Origin: Pseudomonas sp. CCC3.1
GTDB taxonomy: Bacteria; Pseudomonadota; Gammaproteobacteria; Pseudomonadales; Pseudomonadaceae
Assembly: GCF_034347405.1 (NCBI RefSeq)
Contig: NZ_CP133778.1
Location: 4,842,501-4,906,500 of the forward strand
Direction: 5' to 3'
Length of the DNA: 64,000 nucleotides
Part shown: positions 16,783 through 26,298 of the stretch, one piece after another
How the letters are laid out: every line of letters begins with the position of its first letter
How positions within the stretch are numbered: the stretch's first letter is position 1
Notes under the pieces: generated by a model
What the model was told of the DNA's origin: nothing
Database searches by the model: none
What the model saw: the letters and a program-made list of their open reading frames with translations, nothing else
Translations under genes and position numbers: made by a program

Positions 16783-17229
16783 TTATGGGTTATTGATCTG
16801 TAGTTGCACGTGCAGAACCTGAGCGCTTTTTTCCAGGCTCAGGCTCTCGAATTCGGCGCCTTCTTGCTCGATGCGATTAAGCCACTCCAGTACCGTCAGG
16901 GCATTGCCGCTCAAGCTGATGCGCAACCTCTGCGTGTCCACGTCAAACTGCTGCACAGTCAGCCCCGCACTCGCGGCGCTTTCGCTGAGGCGGCTGCTCA
17001 AGGGTTGCGTGTAAACCCGGGTCGCTCGCGTGGGCTGCGCTCGCTGTACCTCTGCCGCTTGTGCAACGCGTTGGGCATACAGCGTTTGCGCCACGGCCAG
17101 CCGTTGCTGCGCAGGCTGCCACACCCCGTAGAAGCCAAAGACAGCCAACAGAAATACCGCGAGCACCCCACACAATTGGCGATCACGGCGTGGCAGTTGC
17201 AGCCAGCGCTCACGCACACGGGCCTTCAT
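16783..17229 (-). CDS. gspM: Type II secretion protein GspM
   Basis: A 148-residue bitopic protein: a short basic cytoplasmic start (MKARVRERWLQL), one membrane helix (LCGVLAVFLLAVFGFYGVW) and a periplasmic ferredoxin-like part. It partners GspL in the inner-membrane platform. It is the last gene of the gsp operon, overlapping gspL by four bases. Identity rests on the layout and operon position, since GspM is poorly conserved. Confidence 0.88.
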   Translation of the reverse strand: MKARVRERWLQLPRRDRQLCGVLAVFLLAVFGFYGVWQPAQQRLAVAQTLYAQRVAQAAEVQRAQPTRATRVYTQPLSSRLSESAASAGLTVQQFDVDTQRLRISLSGNALTVLEWLNRIEQEGAEFESLSLEKSAQVLHVQLQINNP

Positions 17230-18287
17230 AAAGCGTCCTCCAGGGTGAGTAAAGCCTGCACCCGGTTGCCCTGCTGGCTGGCGTTGCCCAAGGTGATCGG
17301 CAGTGCGCTTTGCAAGCCTCGCTCGCGCAGTTGCTCAAGCTCGGCAAAGTTGTTGGCGGTGATGGTTAAGGTCCAGCCGACGGCGGCGCGCCATTCCATG
17401 CGTTGCACGTCCACGCTGCTGGCACCGATCACGTGCTGGGTTAACTGAAGCAAGCGCGCCATGTGCCCGTTTTGCCGGGCTGCGCCTTGCTGCTGCAGGG
17501 CGTTGAGTTGCGCAGACAAATCGACGATGCGGGTGTGCTCCGGGTACAGCGCTTTAAAACGCTGTTCGCTCAGGGCATAAATCCGCGCCGCCTCGCTCTC
17601 AAGGAAGCTGCTGCGCAGATGGCTCGCCCCCACGGCCAGGGCAACGATCAGTAAGGCGGCAACACTGAAACCTCGCCAAGGCAGACCCTGCGAGGTGCGC
17701 CGAAACTCGCCTTGCAGCAGGTTGATGGCATCAGGCGGCGCGGCACTGAGATCAAACGTTTGCTCAACCGCTGTACCGAGCGGCCCGTCTTTCAGGGCGT
17801 CCAGCGCCTGAAGGGTTAACGCCAGCCGCAGGTCCAGCGCGCCGCCTGCCAACCAACGCCCGTCCCACTCTGCAATGCTCGGTTGCTCGCGGGGCAACAG
17901 GTCGGCGTCCACGTGCACGCTGACGATGTTCAAGCCGCGCGCCTGCAACTGCGCCAAGATATTTTTGAAGTGCTGACGGTTAATCACTAGCAACGGGTAG
18001 CGCCGCTGTGCATCCATGGGGCCGACGGCGATGTGCAGGTCATCAAGGTCATCCGCCAGTTGATCTTCCACTGCAAAGGCCAAGGCCTGAACGCTCGGTC
18101 GGCGCCTGCCCGGCCAGGGCTCGGTCAGCAGCCAACTGCACATTTCCATGGGCAGAATCAGTTGCACATCGCGCGCGCCCAGGGCCTCGGCGGCCTCGTT
18201 CAGTGAGGTTTCGTAGGCGGTTTTTTCGTCGTGCCACAGGTAGACCCGCGTATCGCTGTGCGAGGTGAGATAAAGCCGGCTGTTCAT
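17226..18287 (-). CDS. gspL: Type II secretion protein GspL
   Basis: A 353-residue protein with an actin-like cytoplasmic domain (about residues 1-210; LILPMEMCSWLLTEPW), one membrane helix near 215-235 (FSVAALLIVALAVGA) and a periplasmic domain. GspL links the GspE ATPase to GspM in the platform. The ATG at 18287 forms a TGATG junction with the gspK stop; a TTG one codon earlier is less likely. Confidence 0.92.
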   Translation of the reverse strand: MNSRLYLTSHSDTRVYLWHDEKTAYETSLNEAAEALGARDVQLILPMEMCSWLLTEPWPGRRRPSVQALAFAVEDQLADDLDDLHIAVGPMDAQRRYPLLVINRQHFKNILAQLQARGLNIVSVHVDADLLPREQPSIAEWDGRWLAGGALDLRLALTLQALDALKDGPLGTAVEQTFDLSAAPPDAINLLQGEFRRTSQGLPWRGFSVAALLIVALAVGASHLRSSFLESEAARIYALSEQRFKALYPEHTRIVDLSAQLNALQQQGAARQNGHMARLLQLTQHVIGASSVDVQRMEWRAAVGWTLTITANNFAELEQLRERGLQSALPITLGNASQQGNRVQALLTLEDAL

Positions 18288-19141
18288 CAAGAAGCTTCGC
18301 TGTGTTCAGGGGCTAAAAAGCGCCGTTGTAGAAGGTGCCATCGGCCGGTTTTGAGGTCGCGGGCCATGTCGCTTTCGAGGCGCAAGCGGCTTTGCCCCAC
18401 ACGTACGCGGGTGGTGATGCGAAACCAGCGGCTGCCAGTGCCCAACCCGGCCGCTTGAAGCCCCAGGCCGATCAGCGCCGGGGTGAAGGTGAAGTCCTCG
18501 ACGCTGGCGAACCCCTGCAACGGCCGCTCGCTCAGCAAGCGATGAGCCATGCTTGGTGTGACGCCTTCGAGGGTGGCGAGCAACGTGGAGGAAGCGGTGT
18601 TGATGTTGAGCGTCGCGTCTTTGCCCAGCAGGGCGATCCAGGGATGCATGCGTGCGTACCAGCGGGCGTCGGCACCCGGTACCCGACGCAATTGGCTGAT
18701 GTCACTCAGGTTCAGGCCTTGCAGCGCGCTGGCGTCTACGGGTGGCAGCTCAAGCTGGGTTTGCAGGCGCAACCAACGCTGTTTCAGCACCTCGTCGACA
18801 GCGCCTTGAGTGAGCAAGGTGCTGACGTTGAAACGGGCGGCCAAGTCTTCGATTTCGACCTCGATGTGGCCGTTGTCGATCAGCCATTCGGGCCGACCTT
18901 TGGCCCAGGCCTGGCCTGCTGCAACGGGCAATTTGGGGTCAGGCAACAGCGTGTACAAACGCTCTCGCGCCCAGGCTTCCCCGGCAAACGCCCATTGGCG
19001 CAATTGCAGTTGATGGAGTTGCTGAGCGCTGCTGTGCAGGGCCAGACGGTGGTTGCGCAACATGCCTGCGGTCACCAGCAGCGCAAGGCTCATCACCAGC
19101 AGCACGGTGAGCAATGCAATGCCTTGCTGCCCCTTGCGCAT
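18287..19141 (-). CDS. gspK: Minor pseudopilin GspK
   Basis: A 284-residue large minor pseudopilin. The leader RKGQQG is followed by IALLTVLLVMSLALLV; as usual for GspK the residue at +5 is not Glu. The big helical domain includes INTASSTLLATLEGV, characteristic of the GspK fold. It caps the pseudopilus tip with GspI and GspJ. ATG at 19141 overlaps the gspJ stop (TGATG). Confidence 0.93.
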   Translation of the reverse strand: MRKGQQGIALLTVLLVMSLALLVTAGMLRNHRLALHSSAQQLHQLQLRQWAFAGEAWARERLYTLLPDPKLPVAAGQAWAKGRPEWLIDNGHIEVEIEDLAARFNVSTLLTQGAVDEVLKQRWLRLQTQLELPPVDASALQGLNLSDISQLRRVPGADARWYARMHPWIALLGKDATLNINTASSTLLATLEGVTPSMAHRLLSERPLQGFASVEDFTFTPALIGLGLQAAGLGTGSRWFRITTRVRVGQSRLRLESDMARDLKTGRWHLLQRRFLAPEHSEAS

Positions 19142-19701
19142 CACTCGCCCTCCGGCAGCAGAATCACGCGGCGAAGCTGTTCAAATCGGCCCGCTGAGAA
19201 CTGCATTTCAAGGGCTTGGGGCATCCCTTTGGGGGCCGCTTTGCCGCTCGGCCAATCGATGCGCCAGCCCAGGTTGCGGTCGTACAGCCGCCAGCGCAGA
19301 TCGCGCACGTCTGTGAGCAGTTTTTGTTTTTGCAGTTCGCCGCCTTCAAGGCCCTGGCTGTAGCGCCAAAGCACACCGTTTTCCAGCTTGTAACTGACGT
19401 CTTGCAGTTCGCTGCGCGGCTGGCCCAGCGGGTTGCGCCAGTTGGCGCGGCGCACGTTGAGTTGGTTGGGGTAAAGCGCCAGCCCGGGAAGCTTGGCCGA
19501 GGTGTGCAGGTGCAATGCATCGCGCTCGATCAGGGCCACGGCGCGCTGCAAGCCGCGCAAGGTCTGCTCGTGGGCGCTGCTGCTGCGTTCGGCGCGCAGC
19601 ACGCCATCAAACAGCCGCCAGCAAGCCACTCCCAGCAAGGCAAAAATGGCGATGGCGATCACCAGTTCGAGCAACGTAAAACCCGCTTGCGGCTTAGTCA
19701 T
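19141..19701 (-). CDS. gspJ: Minor pseudopilin GspJ
   Basis: A 186-residue pseudopilin with prepilin leader MTKPQAG and cleavage before FTLLELVIAIAIFA (Glu at +5). It forms the pseudopilus tip complex with GspI and GspK. It overlaps gspI by eight bases. Confidence 0.93.
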   Translation of the reverse strand: MTKPQAGFTLLELVIAIAIFALLGVACWRLFDGVLRAERSSSAHEQTLRGLQRAVALIERDALHLHTSAKLPGLALYPNQLNVRRANWRNPLGQPRSELQDVSYKLENGVLWRYSQGLEGGELQKQKLLTDVRDLRWRLYDRNLGWRIDWPSGKAAPKGMPQALEMQFSAGRFEQLRRVILLPEGE

Positions 19702-20062
19702 GACTGCGCGCCAGCCAGTGCGTCACGCTGAGCAAGGCCGGATCACTGCCCGCCGGGCTGACGCTCAGTTCTACCCGTAACAGGCCCGTGTCGGGCTCGC
19801 TGACGATGCGTTGAACCAGACGCCACTCGCGTTGAGCAAAACGCTGCGTGAGTGTTTTCGATCCTATGGCCAAAGTAGCGCTTTGAAGGTGCAGTTCACT
19901 CAGATGATTGTCTGCTAACCAACCTGCCAGCAGTCGGGCTTCGACCCGTGCGCTTTGCCTCAATACGTATTGGCTGGCAGACATGACAGCCGCCGCCAAG
20001 GTCGCGAACACGGCCAGGGCGATCATGACTTCCAGCAAGGTAAAGCCTTTTTCAGTACGCAT
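19694..20062 (-). CDS. gspI: Minor pseudopilin GspI
   Basis: A 122-residue protein with leader MRTEKG and mature start FTLLEVMIALAVFA (Glu +5). The start is placed at the ATG immediately before this leader; the longer frame upstream overlaps gspH and has no prepilin character. Organises the pseudopilus tip. It overlaps gspH by eleven bases. Confidence 0.92.
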   Translation of the reverse strand: MRTEKGFTLLEVMIALAVFATLAAAVMSASQYVLRQSARVEARLLAGWLADNHLSELHLQSATLAIGSKTLTQRFAQREWRLVQRIVSEPDTGLLRVELSVSPAGSDPALLSVTHWLARSHD

Positions 20063-20540
20063 CGGTGACCTCGGACGCTTCGAGCAGCGGGTTGCCAAGG
20101 CCATCGCTGTACAGGCTCTGCCAGCGCAGCGGCGGGCTGTCGAAGTGCAAGGCAAAGGGGGTGTTTTCATCACTGCTGAGCCACAGCAACTGTGGGATCT
20201 GTTCGCCTGCGGCAAGGCTGTGCACACGCCCCTCCAACACCAGAGTCAGCAGCACACCGGCGGACAGTTTTACCGGCGCCTCGACGGCCTGCCAGGTCGC
20301 CCCTTGCAGACGCATCTGCTGGTAGGCTTCGGGCTCCAGCCGCAGGCCGTATTCCTGCCCGTCCAGCACCGCCTTCTCGCGCAGCCCTTGCATCAAGGCG
20401 AGCATGGCCCGGGCTTCTTGTTGCGCATCACGGGCGCGGTTGTCACCCAGGCTGATATGCACCATTGAGACCAGCACGCCGATCAGCACCATCACGACCA
20501 TCAGCTCGATCAAGGTGAAGCCCAGCGATGAATAACGCAT
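20052..20540 (-). CDS. gspH: Minor pseudopilin GspH
   Basis: A 162-residue pseudopilin with leader MRYSSLG and mature FTLIELMVVMVLIGVL (Glu +5). The C-terminal region with QYGLRLEP-like strand (QEYGLRLEPE) matches the GspH domain. It connects the tip complex to the GspG shaft. Three bases separate it from gspG. Confidence 0.93.
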   Translation of the reverse strand: MRYSSLGFTLIELMVVMVLIGVLVSMVHISLGDNRARDAQQEARAMLALMQGLREKAVLDGQEYGLRLEPEAYQQMRLQGATWQAVEAPVKLSAGVLLTLVLEGRVHSLAAGEQIPQLLWLSSDENTPFALHFDSPPLRWQSLYSDGLGNPLLEASEVTDAY

Positions 20541-20543
20541 GCC

Positions 20544-20984
20544 TCAGTTGCTCCAGTTGCCAATGTCAGCGGCATGCTCTTCACCGCCAAGCACACCATC
20601 TGACCCCAACGAAAACAGGTCATAACCCGCCGAGTGGGTCCCCGGATTGAGGTATTGATACGGCGTGCCCCAAGGGTCGACCGGCACGTTTTTGAGGTAG
20701 CCCTGCGGGTTCCAGTTTTTCGCCACCGGCGTGCCGGACGGGCGGCTGACCAGCGCCTCAAGGCCTTGCTGGGTAGAGGGGTAGTTGAAGGTGTCGAGGC
20801 GGTACATTTCCAGCGCAGTGCTGATGGCCTGAATGTCGGTGTGCGCAGCAGTGACTTTGGCCTGGTCGGGGCGGCTCATGAACTGCGGCACGACAATGGC
20901 GCCCAGCACGCCGATGATGACGACCACCACCATGATTTCAATCAGGGTAAAGCCACGTTGAGTTGATGTTCGAAGGGTATTCAT
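20544..20984 (-). CDS. gspG: Major pseudopilin GspG
   Basis: A 146-residue protein with leader ending QRG and mature start FTLIEIMVVVVIIGVLGAIV, then YPSTQQGLEALV, GYLKNVPVDPWGTPYQY and DLFSLGSDG, hallmarks of GspG including the calcium-binding C-terminal loop. It is the main pseudopilus subunit. No prepilin peptidase gene is in the cluster, so processing probably depends on the type IV pilus peptidase PilD encoded elsewhere. Confidence 0.97.
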   Translation of the reverse strand: MNTLRTSTQRGFTLIEIMVVVVIIGVLGAIVVPQFMSRPDQAKVTAAHTDIQAISTALEMYRLDTFNYPSTQQGLEALVSRPSGTPVAKNWNPQGYLKNVPVDPWGTPYQYLNPGTHSAGYDLFSLGSDGVLGGEEHAADIGNWSN

Positions 20985-20987
20985 CGG

Positions 20988-22187
20988 TCAATTCACCAGT
21001 TGATTGAGGCTAAGAATCGGCAACAAGATGGCCATGACGATCAGCAAAACCACGCCGCCCATCAGTACCAACATGATTGGTTCAAACAAACTCACCACCA
21101 GCGCAATGCGCGCTGCGAGGGTTTTTTCCTGCTGCTCGGCAGCCCGCGCCAGCATGCTGTCCAGCTCACCGGCACGTTCGCCGCTGGCAATCAGGTGCAG
21201 CATCATCGGTGGGATGTCACCGCTGCGTTCCAGCCCACGGGCCAGCGTTGCGCCTTCACGAACGGTGCGCGCGACATCGAGCATGCGTTGGCGAATAGCG
21301 AGGTTGGCGATCACCGTGGCCGAGATTTCCAGGGCATCCACCAGCGGCACGGCGCTCTTGCCCAGAATCGACAAGGTGCTGGCAAATCGTGCAGCCTCCA
21401 TCGCCCGCAAGACCCCGCCAACCATGGGCAGGTTGAGCAGCAGCGCATGCCAGCGCAGTTTCAAGGCAGGCTGCTGCAATGCCCAGCGCGCCGCACCCGT
21501 GACGGCGAGCAACAGCAGCAACAACAGCCAGCCGTAGTGACGCAAACCCGTGCTCAGGGCGATCAGCACCTGAGTCAGCGCGGGCAGCGGCTGGCCGCTG
21601 TTCACAAAGATTTTGACCACGTCCGGCACCACGTAGCCCAGCAGAAAGCCGACGATGGCGAACGAGGCAATTAACAGAATCAGCGGGTAAACCAGTGCCA
21701 ACTGGATCTTCTGGCGCGAGGCATGACGGGCTTCGGTGTAGTCGGCGAGCTGTACGAGCACATGCCCCAAATGGCCACTGCGCTCGCCCGCCGCCACGGT
21801 GGCGCGAAACAGTTCCGGGAAGGCCCGAGGGAACGCTGACAGCGCCGTCGCCAAGGCATGGCCTTCGGTGACGCGGTTGCGCACGGCGAGCAACACGTTG
21901 CTCACGTGTCGCTTGGCACTCTGCGCTGCCACCGCGCCCAAGGCTTCTTCAAGGGGTAAACCGGCATGGATCAAGGTCGACAATTGCCGCGTGACAAGGG
22001 CCAGATCGGTGACACCCAGCCGCCCGCGCGTGCGCGCCGCACGGTTTTTTCTGGCTTCGTTCAACTGGGTCGGGCGCAAACCGCGCTCGCGCAATAGCTG
22101 CCGCGCATGCCGCGCATTGTCGGCTTCTTGCTGGCCTCGGCAGTTACGCCCATTGGCGCCCTGCGCCCGGTACTCAAAGGTCGGCAT
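20988..22187 (-). CDS. gspF: Type II secretion inner-membrane protein GspF
   Basis: A 399-residue platform protein with two repeated cytoplasmic T2SSF domains (about residues 70-190 and 270-390) and three membrane helices (about 170-190, 215-240, 370-395). PTFEYRA at the start and ERSGHLGHVL/ASGERAGEL repeats are typical. It anchors GspE and GspL. Confidence 0.95.
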   Translation of the reverse strand: MPTFEYRAQGANGRNCRGQQEADNARHARQLLRERGLRPTQLNEARKNRAARTRGRLGVTDLALVTRQLSTLIHAGLPLEEALGAVAAQSAKRHVSNVLLAVRNRVTEGHALATALSAFPRAFPELFRATVAAGERSGHLGHVLVQLADYTEARHASRQKIQLALVYPLILLIASFAIVGFLLGYVVPDVVKIFVNSGQPLPALTQVLIALSTGLRHYGWLLLLLLLAVTGAARWALQQPALKLRWHALLLNLPMVGGVLRAMEAARFASTLSILGKSAVPLVDALEISATVIANLAIRQRMLDVARTVREGATLARGLERSGDIPPMMLHLIASGERAGELDSMLARAAEQQEKTLAARIALVVSLFEPIMLVLMGGVVLLIVMAILLPILSLNQLVN

Positions 22188-22189
22188 GC

Positions 22190-23662
22190 TCAGTCCTCCA
22201 GGGTCACGCGCAGCAGTTCGTCAAAGCTGGTCAGGCCTTGGAGCACCAGACGTTGGCCGTCCTGAAACAAACTGGGGGCGTGTTCGCGCGCCTCACGGAT
22301 CAGGTCCGGCTCGCTGGCCCCCTGATGAATCAGTTCTGCCAGTGCCGGGGTGATGCCGACCAGTTCATAAATCCCGGTGCGCCCGCGATAACCCTGCTGG
22401 CAATGGCGACAGCCCTGCGGCTGGTACAAGGTGACGTCAGCCTGTGGATCGAGCCCCAGCCGCTGGCATTGCTGCGGGTCGGCGCGATAAGGGGTTTTGC
22501 AGTCGGCGCACAGGGTGCGCAATAAGCGTTGGGCCAGCACGCCGACCAGCGAAGACGCCAGCAGGTAGGCATCGACGCCCATGTCGACCAGACGAGTGAC
22601 CGCGCCCACCGCACTGTTGGTGTGCAGGGTCGACAGCACCAAGTGCCCGGTGAGCGAGGCTTGTACGGCGATTTCAGCGGTTTCGTGGTCGCGGATTTCA
22701 CCGACCATGACCACGTCCGGGTCCTGCCGCAAAATCGCCCGCAAGCCACGGGCGAAGGTCATGTTGGCCTTGCTGTTGACCGGCGTTTGGCCGATGCCGG
22801 GCAGGTGGTATTCCACCGGGTCTTCGACGGTCAGGATGTTGCGGGTCGGGGCGTTGAGGTGGCTGAGCGCGGCATACAGACTGGTGGTTTTGCCCGAGCC
22901 GGTGGGCCCGGTGACCAGAAAAATCCCGTGGGGCCGGGCCAGTATGTGTTCAAAGCGGCTCAGGGTTGACGCGGGCATGCCCAGGCATTCCAGGTCGAGG
23001 CGCCCGGCCTGTTTGTCGAGCAGGCGCATCACCACGCGCTCGCCATGCGCTGACGGCAAGGTCGAGACGCGTACATCGACTTCATGCCCGGCCAGCCGCA
23101 GGCTGATGCGGCCGTCTTGCGGCACGCGTTTTTCGGCGATGTCCAGCCGCGCCATGACTTTGATCCGCGATACCAGCAAGTTCGCCAGTTCGCGTTTTGG
23201 TCGCAGCACTTCGCGCAGTTGGCCGTCGATGCGCATGCGCACCGACAAGTAGTGCTCGAAGGTTTCCAGGTGCACATCCGAGGCTTTTTCACGCATGGCT
23301 TCACGCAGCAGCGCGTTGATCAAACGAATGATCGGCGCGTCGCCCTCCTGCTCCAGCAAGTCGGCGGTTTGCGGCACCTGTTCGGCCACGCTCATCAGGT
23401 CGAGTTCGCTGTCCAGCCCCTGCGCCACTTGCTCGGCGGCGCTTTGCCCGGCGCTGTAGCTGCTGGTCAGGCGCTCGTTGAACTGTGCATCCGGTACGCG
23501 TTGCAGCCGCATTTCAACACCCGCCCAGCGCTGTACTTCGGCCAGCACGGTCAACGGCGTGTCGCTGCGTATCAACAGGCTCGCAGGCTGGGTCGCGGTG
23601 TCCAGCAGCACCCCGAAACGTCGAGCAAAGCTGTAGGGCAAGCGCACCGGCGACAGGCTCAT
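22190..23662 (-). CDS. gspE: Type II secretion ATPase GspE
   Basis: A 490-residue hexameric ATPase. Walker A is GPTGSGKTTSLYAAL, the Asp box and Walker B region read RQDPDVVMVGEIRD, and the His box includes LTGHLVLSTLHTN. A CXXC pair (CADCK and CRHCQ) forms the small zinc domain of T2SS ATPases. It powers pseudopilus assembly from the cytoplasmic side. It overlaps gspD by four bases. Confidence 0.97.
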   Translation of the reverse strand: MSLSPVRLPYSFARRFGVLLDTATQPASLLIRSDTPLTVLAEVQRWAGVEMRLQRVPDAQFNERLTSSYSAGQSAAEQVAQGLDSELDLMSVAEQVPQTADLLEQEGDAPIIRLINALLREAMREKASDVHLETFEHYLSVRMRIDGQLREVLRPKRELANLLVSRIKVMARLDIAEKRVPQDGRISLRLAGHEVDVRVSTLPSAHGERVVMRLLDKQAGRLDLECLGMPASTLSRFEHILARPHGIFLVTGPTGSGKTTSLYAALSHLNAPTRNILTVEDPVEYHLPGIGQTPVNSKANMTFARGLRAILRQDPDVVMVGEIRDHETAEIAVQASLTGHLVLSTLHTNSAVGAVTRLVDMGVDAYLLASSLVGVLAQRLLRTLCADCKTPYRADPQQCQRLGLDPQADVTLYQPQGCRHCQQGYRGRTGIYELVGITPALAELIHQGASEPDLIREAREHAPSLFQDGQRLVLQGLTSFDELLRVTLED

Positions 23663-25575
23663 GGACGGGCTGCTTTGGGGCGGCGCAGGTCAACGGCATC
23701 CGGGTCTTGCAGGTTGCCGTCAAACATTTGGTGCGGGTCACTGGGCAGCAACAGCGAGTTGCTGTCTTTGGACGACGGTTGGCTAAGGTTGCGCAACGCG
23801 TTGTAGCGGTCTTCGCTGATCTCGCGAATATCGTTTTTGCTGCGCACAATGGTTGGGCGCAAAAACACCATTAGGTTGGTTTTGGTGTGGGTGTCTTTGC
23901 TCCAGCGAAACAGCGCGCCCAAGTAAGGAATGTCACGCAGCAAAGGCACACCGCTGACCTGGGTGCGCACGCTGTCTTTGATCAAGCCGCCGATGACAAT
24001 GATTTCGCCATCTTCCGCAAGGATGGTGCTCTTGAGAGCGCGTTTGTTGGTGATCAGGTCGGAAGAGTCCACCCCTTGCAGTGAAGGGGCCAGTTCGGAG
24101 TTTTCTTGCTCCACCTCCAGGCGCAACGAGCTGCCGTCATTGATGTGCGGCTTGATTTTGAGGCTGATGCCGATGTCCTGGCGGGTCACCGTGGTGAACG
24201 GGTTTTGCGAGCTTTCGCCCGTGCCGGTGTAGGAGCCGGTCTTGAAGGGCACGTTTTGCCCCACCAGAATCTCGGCTTCCTGATTGTCCAGCGTCAGCAA
24301 GCTGGGCGTGGACAGCACGTTGTTGTTGGTGTCACTGGCCAGCGCCGAGATCAACGCATTGAAGCGGTCACCGCCCAGTTGCAGCACAGCACCTTCGGGC
24401 AGCGCGGGATTAGGCCCCGAGAGTGCGCCGACCTGGATATTGGTGCCCGGGAAGTTGATAGCGCCTTGAACGCTGCCCCTGTTCACCCCCCATTGCACGC
24501 CGAGGGTATCGACAATGTCGCCGGAGATTTCGACGATGGCGGCATGGATCAACACTTGTGAGCGCGGCTGATCAAGCTGGCGCAAGATGTTTTCCAGGCT
24601 ACGCACTTTCGCCGGGTCAGCCATGATCACCAAAGCGTTTTGGCTTTCATCGGCGGCCACCATCACCTCGCGGGCACTGGCCTTTTGCGTGGCACCGGCC
24701 AACGCGGCGTCCTGTTGCATGCCCTGGGCGACGGTTTCGAGCACCTCGGCCAATTGCTTGGCGTCACTGTGACGAAGACGTATGACCCGCGAGTTTTCGG
24801 ACTGCCGGGCAGGCTTTGTATCCAGCGAGTGCGCCAGTTTGCTAAACCGTTCACGCACCGCTTTATTGCCCAGAATCACCAGCCGGTTGGCCGACGCATC
24901 GGCAATCACCTGACTGCTCGGCCCGGTGCTTTTTTTGTCCAGTGACTGCTGCATCACTTTGGCGACATCACTGGCCTGTGCATGCAGTAGCTCGACCACC
25001 GAATAGTCATGTCGCGTACCGCCATCCAGTTGGCGAACCAGTTCGGCAATACGCCGGGTATTGGAGGCGGTGTCGGTAATGATCAGCGCATTGGCTGAGG
25101 CGGAAGGCCCGACATAACCGCTGGTCGACACCAAGGGGCGCAGCAGCCCCGCCACGTCAGCCGCCACGCTGGCATTGAGCTCGATGACTTGCGTGACAAA
25201 GCCCTGCTCGGACCCGTCAGGATTGCCCGCGCGGGCTTTGGCCTCGGCAGCGGGAATGATCAATAAACGATCACCTTGATCGACGACGGCAAAACCATGC
25301 GCATCCAGCACCGCGTAAAACAGCTCACGCACGCCATCACGGTCCAGCGGTGCTTCAGACATAACGGTAATGCGACCCTGCACCCTTGGGTCGAGCACGA
25401 TGGTGGCGCCCAATACCGATGACATTTCCTGCACGACATCGCGCAGCTCGGCGTCTTTCATCGCCAACAGCCAATACGGCTCCTCGGCCAGCACATCGCT
25501 TTGCAATAGCGCTGTACTGAGCACAACACCACACATTAAAAGACGGCCGATGCCGAACACGTTGGGCCTGGTCAT
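23659..25575 (-). CDS. gspD: Type II secretion outer-membrane secretin GspD
   Basis: A 638-residue secretin. After a signal peptide (cleavage near LAEE) come the N0 domain (YWLLAMKDAELRDVV), N1-N3 repeats (about 120-350) and the secretin domain with VPLLRDIPYLGALFR and the 'LMVFLRPTIV' end. It forms the outer-membrane channel. There is a short proline/asparagine-rich C-terminal tail that may bind a pilotin; no pilotin gene is adjacent. Confidence 0.96.
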   Translation of the reverse strand: MTRPNVFGIGRLLMCGVVLSTALLQSDVLAEEPYWLLAMKDAELRDVVQEMSSVLGATIVLDPRVQGRITVMSEAPLDRDGVRELFYAVLDAHGFAVVDQGDRLLIIPAAEAKARAGNPDGSEQGFVTQVIELNASVAADVAGLLRPLVSTSGYVGPSASANALIITDTASNTRRIAELVRQLDGGTRHDYSVVELLHAQASDVAKVMQQSLDKKSTGPSSQVIADASANRLVILGNKAVRERFSKLAHSLDTKPARQSENSRVIRLRHSDAKQLAEVLETVAQGMQQDAALAGATQKASAREVMVAADESQNALVIMADPAKVRSLENILRQLDQPRSQVLIHAAIVEISGDIVDTLGVQWGVNRGSVQGAINFPGTNIQVGALSGPNPALPEGAVLQLGGDRFNALISALASDTNNNVLSTPSLLTLDNQEAEILVGQNVPFKTGSYTGTGESSQNPFTTVTRQDIGISLKIKPHINDGSSLRLEVEQENSELAPSLQGVDSSDLITNKRALKSTILAEDGEIIVIGGLIKDSVRTQVSGVPLLRDIPYLGALFRWSKDTHTKTNLMVFLRPTIVRSKNDIREISEDRYNALRNLSQPSSKDSNSLLLPSDPHQMFDGNLQDPDAVDLRRPKAARP

Positions 25576-25584
25576 GATGTTTCT

Positions 25585-26115
25585 CTAAGGTTGTTCGGCA
25601 AGGGGCCGCAGATAAAGGGAGGTTGCCTGAGCCGGTGTAGCAGGCGTTTGGCGGGCAGGTAGCAGGTGACGGCCCGGTGGTTTGAGCAGCAGACGCTCTT
25701 CGCGGTTGTTGCGCCAAAGCACCACGTGCGAGACCTCAATACGACGCAACACACTGCCCCCCGGCAGCCGTTCACCGACGCGGTAAAAGCGCGCTTGCTG
25801 GCTGCCCACCAGCAACGCCTGCGACGCGCCATGGCTGGACACGAGGCTGGCACGCAGCTCCAACGGCTCGGCGCTGCTTGCCAATGCACCTTGAGGTTGC
25901 AGGCCCAACACGGCTGCGATGGCATCCGGTTCAAATGGATCAGGCGCAGGTACTGAAGCAGGACGAGCAGGTGCCACGGCCGGAACCACCAGCGATTGGC
26001 GGTACAACCCCTCTTGCCAGGCTAAATGCACGCCATACCCCAAACATACCCCCCACAGCAGCACCTTCAGAATGAGCGGTAAGTAGCGCGTTATTGCACC
26101 CAAAAAATTATTCAA
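25585..26115 (-). CDS. gspC: Type II secretion protein GspC (no PDZ domain)
   Basis: A 176-residue protein with a short cytoplasmic start, one membrane helix (LPLILKVLLWGVCLGYGV) and a periplasmic homology region (LGLQPQG through GERLPGGSVLRRI) that docks on the secretin N0 domain. It stops well before a PDZ domain would begin, so it is shorter than XcpP/OutC-type proteins of about 230-280 residues. It is the first gene of the operon, which then runs D-E-F-G-H-I-J-K-L-M. Confidence 0.9.
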   Translation of the reverse strand: MNNFLGAITRYLPLILKVLLWGVCLGYGVHLAWQEGLYRQSLVVPAVAPARPASVPAPDPFEPDAIAAVLGLQPQGALASSAEPLELRASLVSSHGASQALLVGSQQARFYRVGERLPGGSVLRRIEVSHVVLWRNNREERLLLKPPGRHLLPARQTPATPAQATSLYLRPLAEQP

Positions 26116-26173
26116 AACCTTTTCATCTGCAAGCCATTAATAAATAAAAAATTACTCACTGTTAAAACGAACC

Positions 26174-26243
26174 CTGTAGGAGCGAGCTTGTCTCGCGATC
26201 TTTTAATTGTTTAAAAGATCGCGAGACAAGCTCGCTCCTACAG
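26174..26243. repeat. 70-base palindrome, family B copy 1
   Basis: Perfect 31-base inverted arms (26174-26204 and 26213-26243) around an 8-base loop. The outer end is CTGTAGGAGCGAGCTTGTCT and the inner end GATCTTTT. It separates the LPMO gene from gspC on the same strand and may attenuate read-through or protect mRNA 3' ends. Homologous to 29292-29361 and 59688-59757. Confidence 0.9.
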
Positions 26244-26298
26244 TTGTCGGTGGATAACGATTAAATTAAAAGCATTACCCAGCCTTGATCACACGGAC